DNA of 64,000 nucleotides from Maribellus comscasis (GTDB lineage Bacteria > Bacteroidota > Bacteroidia > Bacteroidales > Prolixibacteraceae), in the NCBI RefSeq assembly GCF_009762775.1, contig NZ_CP046401.1:3100001-3164000 (forward strand), in the 5' to 3' direction. The translations under genes and the position numbers were made by a program. Under the pieces are notes generated by a model that saw only the letters and a list, made by a program, of their open reading frames with translations, made no database searches and was not told the DNA's origin. Below, piece after piece: positions 55,726 to 63,400 of the stretch; position 1 is the stretch's first letter, and each line of letters begins with the position of its first letter.

Positions 55726-56385
55726 ATGAAAAAAATTCTAAACTATCTTGAAGATCTGTCCAGGAATAATAATCGTGAGTGGTTTAATGAAAATCGCGGA
55801 AGCTATGAAGAAAGCCGCGATAAGATGCTTTTTATGACTGAAGTTTTGATTAACGAGATACGAAAATTTGACCCTGAAATCCCCATGCTGAGTCCCAAAG
55901 ATTGTATGTTCAGAATTTTTCGCGACGTTCGTTTTTCAAACGATAAAAGACCATACAAAACCAACTTTGGCAGTTTTATTTCAAAAGGTGGGCGTAAAGG
56001 AGATTGGCCCGGTTATTATTTTCATATTGAACCTAAAGGTAGTTTTGTTGGCGGTGGGGTATATATGCCTCAGGCCGAACCGTTACGGGCAATCCGGAAT
56101 TACGTTGCTGAAAATGCACAGGAATTTTTGGATATTATTGAGGATAAGGAATTTAAAAAAATCTACCCTGAGATGTATGATCACAAATTAAAAACTGCTC
56201 CTAAAGGTTTTCCAAAAGATCATAAATACATCGGGCTTTTGAAATATAAATCCTATGTCTTTTCAACAAATTTTGATACGAAATTATTATTGAGTGATTC
56301 TTTTGTTGATTATATAGTCCAGTCTTTTAGGGTTTTATATCCTTTTAATGATTTTTTAAACAGGGCTGTTGATAAAAATGTTTAA
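55726..56385 (+). CDS. DUF2461 (TIGR02453) family protein
   Basis: A 219-residue protein with the family motifs LEDLSRNNNREWFNENRG at the N-terminus, MFRIFRDVRFSNDKRPYKTNFG and GYYFHIEPKGSFVGGGVYMP. The family is widespread in Bacteroidota and actinobacteria; its function is unknown. The gene is monocistronic and divergent from ispD. Confidence 0.88.
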   Translation: MKKILNYLEDLSRNNNREWFNENRGSYEESRDKMLFMTEVLINEIRKFDPEIPMLSPKDCMFRIFRDVRFSNDKRPYKTNFGSFISKGGRKGDWPGYYFHIEPKGSFVGGGVYMPQAEPLRAIRNYVAENAQEFLDIIEDKEFKKIYPEMYDHKLKTAPKGFPKDHKYIGLLKYKSYVFSTNFDTKLLLSDSFVDYIVQSFRVLYPFNDFLNRAVDKNV

Positions 56386-56487
56386 AAAAAAGTTTCTATC
56401 CCGGGTTACTTTTTAGGCTGTTGGAGAATTTAAATATATAAGACCCTTGTTTTTGTTATTATCTTCCCTATTTCGAAAACAATATTG

Positions 56488-56515
56488 CCCCGGTCGTCCT
56501 GACCGGGGTTTTTAT
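56488..56515. terminator. terminator between convergent DUF2461 and oxidoreductase genes
   Basis: CCCCGGTC / GACCGGGG perfect 8-bp stem with a 5-base loop, then TTTTTATTT on the + strand. Confidence 0.85.
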
Positions 56516-56524
56516 TTGAATTAT

Positions 56525-57424
56525 TTATGAATGTATTATTCTTGAAATGCGTTCGATTGTATCGTCCATTTGTTCTATGCTTTCAAAACCGATAGTCATA
56601 CAATCCACATTGTTGCTTTTTAGTACGTATTTTAGCGACTTCTCGCGTTCGGCTTCTTCAACCAATTCTCCACACCCAAATATTTTCATTCCAACTACAC
56701 CTTTACCGTTATTCTGAGCTGTATTCAAAATTTCCATAATTTCCCCGGGAGTTCCGTCCATCCGGGCACCATTATGATTGATTCGGGCTTGCACAACATC
56801 GGCCCAATCACTTTCTGCCGCAACTTTTAGCGCCCCGTAATCGTGACACGACAAGCCAATCCGTTTAACGATTCCTTTTTCTTTTGCTTCAGAGAAATCG
56901 TCCATGTAACGTTTGTATTCATTGGGCCACTCGCTATTTACCATACAATGCAACAGCAAGATGTCGATATAATCGGTATCGAGTTCTTTTCTGAATCGGT
57001 CAATACTTTTTTGAAATGGCTCAGGAGTGTACCAGTCCTGATGCTGGTATACCATTATTTTTGAAAGAACAGTTACGTTCTCGCGCGGTACTTTCTTTAA
57101 GGCTTTGCCAACAAATTCATGTGTGCCATACATGTCGGCAGTTTCAAAAAACCTTACACCTCTGTCGTATCCATGTTTGGCTAAAGTGACAAATGCATCT
57201 TCACCCAATTTTTTTTGATTTGAAGTTTTTTTCCATCCAAATGAGCCGGTTCCAAATGCTAACCGGGGTACTTTTAATCCCGTTCTTCCCAAATCAACTT
57301 GGTCAATGGTTGCAGTTCCCGCCGGGACAAAACTTAGATTTGCCAACCCGCCCGACAAGGCCATGGCTCCGGCAACTCCTTTGGCTCCGGTCTGAATAAA
57401 ACTTCTCCTGTTGATATTTTTCAT
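56525..57424 (-). CDS. Tat-exported aldo/keto reductase
   Basis: A 299-residue NAD(P)H-dependent oxidoreductase. The N-terminus carries a twin-arginine signal (NRRSFIQTGAKGVAGAM), so it should be folded in the cytoplasm and exported. The AKR barrel marks are LGRTGLKVPRLAFGTG, Tyr99 in DMYG, Lys122 in LSKIM and His159 in LLLHC. The catalytic Asp five residues before the Tyr is Glu94 here (FETADMYG). Its substrate is unknown. Confidence 0.85.
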   Translation of the reverse strand: MKNINRRSFIQTGAKGVAGAMALSGGLANLSFVPAGTATIDQVDLGRTGLKVPRLAFGTGSFGWKKTSNQKKLGEDAFVTLAKHGYDRGVRFFETADMYGTHEFVGKALKKVPRENVTVLSKIMVYQHQDWYTPEPFQKSIDRFRKELDTDYIDILLLHCMVNSEWPNEYKRYMDDFSEAKEKGIVKRIGLSCHDYGALKVAAESDWADVVQARINHNGARMDGTPGEIMEILNTAQNNGKGVVGMKIFGCGELVEEAEREKSLKYVLKSNNVDCMTIGFESIEQMDDTIERISRIIHS

Positions 57425-57498
57425 TGTAGTTGGTTTAAAACGGATGTAATTTAATGAATTAGACTGAATTTAAAAAAGAGGAAAGATAATTTTATGGT

Positions 57499-57528
57499 TT
57501 TGCCAGTTGGGCAAATTGTATATTTTTG
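57499..57528 (+). promoter_or_regulatory. promoter of the DUF5020/purine permease operon
   Basis: TTTG (57499-57502), 18 bases, TATTTTTG (57521-57528): a good match to the Bacteroidota -33/-7 promoter. It covers an in-frame TTG at 57507, supporting the ATG at 57555 as the start. Confidence 0.6.
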
Positions 57529-57554
57529 CGAGGCAAATCTATTTATCAAAAAGA

Positions 57555-58253
57555 ATGAAAAAACTAATTTTTACCGTTGCATTTATTGGACTGATAGTCG
57601 CAGTAAAAGCTCAAAACCTACAATTGCATTACGATTTCGGCGAAGGCCGCAAAATGCTGACTTCAACAGTTGAAATGTTTCGTCCCGATAAGTATGGATC
57701 AACATTCTTTTTTGTTGACATGGATTACGGTTCGGACCAGAGTGGTATCGACAATGGTATTTCCCTGGGGTACTGGGAAATTGCACGTGCTTTTAAGTGG
57801 AACGAAACTCAGAAATTTATGCCACGTGTTGAATACAATGGCGGAACAATGAGTGTTGGCGGTGGAGTTTGGATTCCTATTGAAAATTGCTGGCTGGCAG
57901 GTGTGGAACGTACCTGGGCTTCGGCTGATTTCTCTAAAATTTTAACCTTGCAGGCCAACTACAAGTACATCAAGAATAAAGAAGATGCAGCTTTTCAGTT
58001 AACAGCTGTGTGGACCGTACAAATGGCAGAAGGTAAATTAACTTTCACCGGTTTTGCGGATTTCTGGAAAGAAGGAATGGACTGGACATTTAACGGTGAA
58101 GCTGATACCGATTTCCGTTTCTTAACCGAACCGCAACTGTGGTATAACCCATGTAAAAATTTCTCGGTTGGTACGGAAATCGAACTTAGCAATAACTTCG
58201 TTGGTGATGAATTTGCTGTGAAGCCGACACTGGCAGTAAAATATACATTTTAA
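57555..58253 (+). CDS. DUF5020 outer-membrane protein (Tsx-like)
   Basis: A 232-residue protein from the ATG at 57555 with a signal peptide ending in VKAQ. The mature part is a run of amphipathic beta strands ending in the outer-membrane signature VKYTF. It matches DUF5020, a Bacteroidota family related to nucleoside-specific channel Tsx. The purine permease gene starts 11 bases later, so the two are cotranscribed and probably form an outer/inner-membrane uptake route. Confidence 0.82.
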   Translation: MKKLIFTVAFIGLIVAVKAQNLQLHYDFGEGRKMLTSTVEMFRPDKYGSTFFFVDMDYGSDQSGIDNGISLGYWEIARAFKWNETQKFMPRVEYNGGTMSVGGGVWIPIENCWLAGVERTWASADFSKILTLQANYKYIKNKEDAAFQLTAVWTVQMAEGKLTFTGFADFWKEGMDWTFNGEADTDFRFLTEPQLWYNPCKNFSVGTEIELSNNFVGDEFAVKPTLAVKYTF

Positions 58254-58264
58254 AAGTATAAATC

Positions 58265-59557
58265 ATGTTTGAAAAATTTTTCAAATTAAAAGAAAACGGG
58301 ACAAGTGCTAAAACCGAGATTCTTGCGGGGATAACCACTTTTATGACTATGGCTTATATTTTGGCCGTTAACCCTGATATTCTTAGTGCAACAGGGATGG
58401 ACAAAAATGCCCTTTTTACCGCTACTGCACTTTCTGCTTTAGTGGCTACACTGGTAATGGCTTTGGTGGCTCGTTTGCCGTTTGCACTTGCTCCTGGCAT
58501 GGGATTAAATGCTTTTTTTGCGTTTACCGTAGTGCTTGGAATGGGGTATAGCTGGCAATTTGCTCTTACTGCTGTTTTCCTCGAAGGAATTATATTTTTA
58601 GTCCTTACCGCGTTTAATATTCGCGAATTGATTGTAAATGCCATTCCTATCTCGCTGAAACATGCGGTTTCTGCAGGTATCGGTTTGTTTATTGCTTTTA
58701 TTGGATTGCAAAATGCGGGTATAATTGTTAATAACGATGCTACTTTAGTTGGACTTGGCAATATGGGCTCTCCTGCAGTTTTAATTGCATTGGGAGGTGT
58801 CTTGTTAACCGCAGTTCTGTTGGTTTTGAAAGTGAAAGGTGCTCTTTTAATTGGTATTTTTGCAGCAACTATAGCAGGAATTCCTTTTGGAGTGACACAT
58901 TTCCCGGAAGGTCATTTGATTGATACTCCACCGTCGTTGTCTCCAATCCTTTTTAAAATGGATTTTTCAAATATTTTCACAACAGATATGTTAATTGTGT
59001 TGTTTACATTTCTTTTTGTGGATATGTTTGACACTGTTGGAACGTTGGTTGGCGTTTCCTCAAAGGCGGGGATGCTTGACAAAGACGGAAAAGTTCCGAG
59101 AGTAAAACAGGCACTTTTTGCAGATTCTATCGGAACAACCTTTGGAGCCATGTTGGGCACGAGTACAGTTACTACGTATGTAGAGAGCGCATCAGGTGTT
59201 GCTGAAGGTGGAAAAACCGGTCTAACTTCACTTACAACAGCAGCATTGTTTTTGGTTGCGTTGTTTTTTGCTCCCCTGTTTACGATGGTTCCTGCAGCAG
59301 CAACTGCTCCTGCACTTGTATTGGTAGGTTTCTTTATGATGTCACCAATTCTGAACATCGATTTTGATAACTACACCGAATCCATTCCGGCTTTTATTAC
59401 TATTATTTTTATGCCACTCACTTACAGTATTGCAGAAGGTATTGTTTTTGGGATGTTGAGTTATATTCTGATAAAAATATTGACGGGCAAATTTAAAGAT
59501 ATTTCAATCGTAATGCTGGTTTTGGCGGTGTTATTTATTTTAAAATTCTTTATTTAA
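58265..59557 (+). CDS. NCS2 family purine permease (AzgA/PbuG-like)
   Basis: A 430-residue membrane protein with about 12-14 helices. It starts with FFKLKENGTSAKTEILAGITTFMTMAYILAVNP, which is diagnostic of the AzgA branch (guanine/hypoxanthine/adenine uptake). APGMGLNAFFAF is the first substrate motif, and FVDMFDTVGTLVGVSSKAG with GTSTVTTYVESASG forms the second. It imports purine bases with protons. Confidence 0.94.
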   Translation: MFEKFFKLKENGTSAKTEILAGITTFMTMAYILAVNPDILSATGMDKNALFTATALSALVATLVMALVARLPFALAPGMGLNAFFAFTVVLGMGYSWQFALTAVFLEGIIFLVLTAFNIRELIVNAIPISLKHAVSAGIGLFIAFIGLQNAGIIVNNDATLVGLGNMGSPAVLIALGGVLLTAVLLVLKVKGALLIGIFAATIAGIPFGVTHFPEGHLIDTPPSLSPILFKMDFSNIFTTDMLIVLFTFLFVDMFDTVGTLVGVSSKAGMLDKDGKVPRVKQALFADSIGTTFGAMLGTSTVTTYVESASGVAEGGKTGLTSLTTAALFLVALFFAPLFTMVPAAATAPALVLVGFFMMSPILNIDFDNYTESIPAFITIIFMPLTYSIAEGIVFGMLSYILIKILTGKFKDISIVMLVLAVLFILKFFI

Positions 59558-59563
59558 TTATAG

Positions 59564-59606
59564 AAACAAGTTCATATTCTTAAAAGAAATGAACTTGTTT
59601 TTATAT
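59564..59606 (+). terminator. terminator after the purine permease
   Basis: A perfect 12-bp stem (AAACAAGTTCAT / ATGAACTTGTTT, 13-base loop) followed by a T-rich tract. Confidence 0.85.
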
Positions 59607-59611
59607 TTTTG
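59604..59611 (+). promoter_or_regulatory. candidate -7 element of the degenerate tRNA copy
   Basis: TATTTTTG, 7 bases before the degenerate tRNA-Val copy. The same element precedes the intact copy, so it was duplicated with it. Confidence 0.45.
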
Positions 59612-59617
59612 TGGTAC

Positions 59618-59692
59618 GGGTTGTTAGCTCAGTTGGTTTAGAGCATTACCTTGACAGGGTAGGAGCCTTTAGTTTGATATAGCATATATTGT
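59618..59692 (+). pseudogene. degenerate tRNA-Val(GAC) copy
   Basis: The acceptor 5' strand, the D-arm (GCTCAGTTGGTTTAGAGC) and an anticodon arm with loop TTGACAG (GAC) are intact. The T-arm and 3' acceptor strand no longer pair: TTCGAAT has become TTTGATA, and the end is AT-rich. Its length matches the intact copy base for base, so it decayed rather than being truncated. It still has a promoter-like element and a terminator. Confidence 0.8.
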
Positions 59693-59702
59693 AAAGATAA
59701 TC

Positions 59703-59733
59703 AAGATATTACAGTGATATCGTGTCTTTTTTT
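59703..59733 (+). terminator. hairpin/T-run after the degenerate tRNA copy
   Basis: GATAT(T) / ATATC stem followed by GTGTCTTTTTTT, homologous to the hairpin after the intact tRNA copy. Confidence 0.5.
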
Positions 59734-59810
59734 ATGACTGGAGTGCCCTTTTTGATTTTTTCAAATACACGAAAGGCATTTTTAGATAGCTGTTTTACGA
59801 TAACGTATTT
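59709..59810 (-). pseudogene. tyrosine recombinase C-terminal remnant 1
   Basis: An open - strand stretch of 33 codons with no start, reading KQLSKNAFRVFEKIKKG and ending PVIKKDTISL-stop. It shares the FRVFEK ending with remnant 2, which carries recognisable recombinase catalytic residues. The rest of the gene is gone, replaced by the second tRNA copy. Confidence 0.6.
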
Positions 59811-59814
59811 TTAT

Positions 59815-59822
59815 TATTTTTG
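59815..59822 (+). promoter_or_regulatory. tRNA-Val promoter -7 element
   Basis: TATTTTTG ends 11 bases before the mature 5' end of the tRNA, as expected for a Bacteroidota promoter with a short leader. Confidence 0.55.
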
Positions 59823-59833
59823 AAGGCATACAA

Positions 59834-59908
59834 GGGTCGTTAGTTCAGTTGGTTTAGAATACATGCTTGACAGGCATGGGGTCGGCAGTTCGAATCTGCC
59901 ACGACCCA
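59834..59908 (+). tRNA. tRNA-Val(GAC)
   Basis: A full cloverleaf: acceptor GGGTCGT / ACGACCC with discriminator A; D-arm around GTTCAGTTGGTTTAGAAT; anticodon stem CATGC / GCATG with loop TTGACAG (anticodon GAC, reads GUC); T-arm GGCAG-TTCGAAT-CTGCC. CCA is not encoded. It is followed by a hairpin terminator. Confidence 0.95.
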
Positions 59909-59918
59909 CTTAATAATC

Positions 59919-59950
59919 AAGACATTACAGAGTTGTGATGTCTTTTTTTA
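59919..59950 (+). terminator. tRNA-Val terminator
   Basis: AAGACAT / ATGTCTT stem with a 12-base loop followed by TTTTTTA, directly after the tRNA. Confidence 0.65.
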
Positions 59951-59956
59951 CACTTC

Positions 59957-60118
59957 CTATTTTGATTTTTCAAATACACGAAAACCACTTTTTACCATCT
60001 GTGTTGCAATGTCTTTTCTATCGATATAATGCTTCGATGTTGTCCTGTAGTTGCTGTGTTGCATTGATATAACACGATTAATAAATGCATCTTCTCTGGT
60101 AATAACAGAATTCAATGT
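59957..60118 (-). pseudogene. tyrosine recombinase C-terminal remnant 2
   Basis: A 53-codon - strand frame bounded by stops and without a start. It reads ...EDAFINRVISMQHSNYRTTSKHYIDRKDIA... and ends FRVFEKSK. QHSNYRTT-x-KHY is the C-terminal catalytic block of phage-type tyrosine recombinases: the late His, then the nucleophile Tyr. The upstream HxxR and core-binding parts are missing; a stop (60119-60121) closes the frame. The end of an integrase gene lying against a tRNA is the classic footprint of a mobile island. Confidence 0.75.
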
Positions 60119-60127
60119 CTATTAAAA

Positions 60128-60397
60128 TCAGTCAATTACAAGTTTAATAACATCGATAGTTTCAGCAGTTAATATTTTTTTAGCTTCTTCAGCAGAAGAA
60201 CAATCATTTTAAAAATCCCAAATTTTATATACAACATTTAGAACTTCATCCTTATCTGGATCGTTTTCCAAAGAGAGAAAATTAGCAGCATGATACTTAA
60301 CTATCCGTGCAAGTTTTTGTTGCATATCCAGTCAAAGCTGAAACTTCCTATCTCGACGAACTTTGATATCATAAAGTTTATGTAATTCGTCATGCAT
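60128..60397 (-). pseudogene. small protein gene interrupted by two stop codons
   Basis: From an ATG at 60397 a single - strand frame of 89 codons reads MHDELHKLYDIKVRRDRKF, then a TGA, then LDMQQKLARIVKYHAANFLS...KIWDF, a TAA, and NDCSSAEEAKKILTAETIDV to a final TGA. Codon choice and the helical, charged pattern look protein-like on both sides of each stop, so this was a real small gene. I recognise no family. It lies upstream of the integrase remnant on the same strand and could be mobile-element cargo. Confidence 0.55.
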
Positions 60398-60460
60398 ATT
60401 AAAAATCTGTCATGGACAAACATACTTCTATGTCTTCACTTTATTATTATATATGAAGAA

Positions 60461-63400
60461 TTACTCCTTTATTAATTTAAAATAGACCGCTTCATCATCC
60501 TTCAGATTTATTTTTAAAATATATATTCCTCTAATTAATTGATGCACATTAATTTCAGATGGTGAGTAATCTGTTAATACAATTTTCCCTGCCATATCAA
60601 AAACTAATACATTTGTAATTAGCAGGCTATTGTGTTGAATATAAACTATATCATGAGCAGGATTTGGATAAAGTTTAATTTTTCCAGCTGATATTTCATT
60701 GGTGCCAACCGGATAATCTACTGAAATATGATTACTGCAAGTAGATGAATTTCCGAATGCATCAGTGACAGTCCATGTAATAATAGTGTCCTCTGCAGGA
60801 AATTCAGCGCCTGCCAATGTTGAAGAATAATTGAAACTATTTTCAATTTTTTCAATACTGCAATTGTCTTCAACGGTTAATGGGTCCAATTCATCCCCTC
60901 TAACAATATAAACAGAGTCGCCACTTTCAGTTGTAAAAATTTGGTCATCAACGCATATTATTGACGGTACTATGGTGTCATGAATAATTACGTTCTGAGT
61001 TTGAGTAGATGTATTTCCATTGCCGTCTTCGTAGGTCCATGTTACCATGGTTGTTCCCTGGGTTGTAATTGGCAAGGTCGCATCGTGTGTTCCGGTTACT
61101 GTTCCGGCACAATTGTCGGTGGCTGTAGGTGCAGTTAAACTGGTAACTTCACACTCAGCGGTTACATCGCTTAACGTTGACACATCCGCAACAGGCGCTG
61201 TAACATCGTCAATCACCACATTCTGGGTTTGCGTAGATGTGTTCCCGCTGCTATCGTCGTACGTCCAGGTAACGATGGTTGTTCCCTGGGTTGTAATTGG
61301 CAGGGTCGCATCGTGTGTTCCAATTACTGTTCCTGCACAATTGTCGGTGGCTGTAGGTGCAGTTAAGCTGGTAACTTCACACTCAGCGGTTACATCAGCA
61401 AGTGATGCATTATCGGGAACCGGAGCCGTTGCATCGTCAATCACCACATTCTGTGTTTGAGTAGAAGTATTGCCATTGCCATCGTCGTAAGTCCATGTAA
61501 CCAGGGTTGTTCCCTGGGTTGTAATTGGCGAGGTAGCATCGTGTGTTCCAATTACTGTGCCGGCACAATTGTCGGTGGCTGTTGGTGCAGTTAAAATGGT
61601 AACTTCACACTCAGCGGTTACATCAGCAAGTGATGCATTATCGGGAACCGGAGCCGTTGCATCGTCAATCACCACATTCTGGGTTTGAGTAGAAGTATTG
61701 CCATTGCCATCGTCGTAAGTCCATGTAACTATGGTTGTTCCCTGGGTTGTAATTGGCAGGGTCGCATCGTGTGTTCCAATTACTGTTCCGGCACAATTGT
61801 CGGTGGCTGTTGGTGCAGTTAAACTGGTAACTTCACACTCAGCGGTTACATCAGCAAGTGATGCATTATCGGGAACCGGAGCCGTTGCATCGTCAATCAC
61901 CACATTCTGGGTTTGTGTGGATGTGTTCCCGCTGCTATCGTCGTACGTCCAGGTAACGATGGTTGTTCCCATGGTTGTAATTGGCAGGGTCGCATCGTGT
62001 GTTCCAATTACTGTTCCGACACAATTGTCGGTGGCTGTTGGTGCAGTTAAGCTGGTAACTTCACACTCAGCGGTTACATCAGCAAGTGATGCGCTATCGG
62101 GAACCGGAGCCGTTGCATCGTCAATCACCACATTTTGGGTTTGTGTGGATGTGTTCCCGCTGCTATCGTCGTACGTCCAGGTAACGATGGTTGTTCCCTG
62201 GGTTGTAATTGGCAAGGTCGCATCGTGTGTTCCGGTTACTGTTCCTGCACAATTGTCGGTGGCTGTTGGTGCAGTTAAGCTGGTAACTTCACACTCAGCG
62301 GTTACATCAGCAAGTGATGCATTATCGGGAACCGGAGCCGTTGCATCGTCAATCACCACATTCTGTGTTTGTGTGGATGTGTTCCCGCTGCTATCGTCGT
62401 AAGTCCATGTAACCAGGGTTGTTCCCTGGGTTGTAATTGGCAAGATAGCATCGTGCGTTCCGGTTACTGTTCCTGCACAATTGTCGGTGGCTGTTGGTGC
62501 AGTTAAGCTGGTAACTTCACACTCAGCGGTTACATCAGCAAGTGATGCGCTATCGGGAACCGGAGCCGTTGCATCGTCAATCACCACATTTTGGGTTTGT
62601 GTGGATGTGTTCCCGCTGCTATCGTCGTACGTCCATGTAATCAGGGTTGTTCCCTGGGTTGTAATTGGCAAGGTAGCATCGTGCGTTCCGGTTATTGTTC
62701 CTGCACAATTGTCGGTGGCTGTTGGTGCAGTTAAACTGGTAACTTCACACTCAGCGGTTACATCAGCAAGTGATGCATTATCGGGAACCGGAGCCGTTGC
62801 ATCGTCAATCACCACATTCTGGGTTTGTGTGGATGTGTTCCCGCTGCTATCGTCGTACGTCCAGGTAACGATGGTTGTTCCCTGGGTTGTAATTGGCAGG
62901 GTCGCATCGTGCGTTCCGGTTACTGTTCCTGCACAATTGTCGGTGGCTGTTGGTGCAGTTAAGCTGGTAACTTCACACTCAGCGGTTACATCAGCAAGTG
63001 ATGCATTATCGGGAACCGGAGCCGTTGCATCGTCAATCACCACATTCTGGGTTTGTGTGGATGTGTTCCCGCTGCTATCGTCGTACGTCCAGGTAACGAT
63101 GGTTGTTCCCTGGGTTGTAATTGGCAAGGTAGCATCGTGCGTTCCGGTTACTGTTCCTGCACAATTGTCGGTGGCTGTTGGTGCAGTTAAGCTGGTAACT
63201 TCACACTCAGCGGTTACATCAGCAAGTGATGCATTATCGGGAACCGGAGCCGTTGCATCGTCAATCACCACATTCTGGGTTTGTGTGGATGTGTTCCCGC
63301 TGCTATCGTCGTACGTCCAGGTAACGATGGTTGTTCCCTGGGTTGTAATTGGCAGGGTCGCATCGTGTGTTCCAATTACTGTTCCGGCACAATTGTCGGT

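Larger units (their letters stand above)
59604..59995 (+). repeat. tandem duplication carrying a tRNA-Val and a recombinase gene end
   Basis: Copy A (about 59604-59790) and copy B (about 59815-59995) align with an offset near 216 bases. Both hold a TATTTTTG element, a tRNA-Val body, AATCAAG-A/C-ATTAC, a terminator hairpin and the end of a recombinase reading frame on the - strand (shared TCAAATACACGAAA). Copy A has diverged in the tRNA part. Confidence 0.75.
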
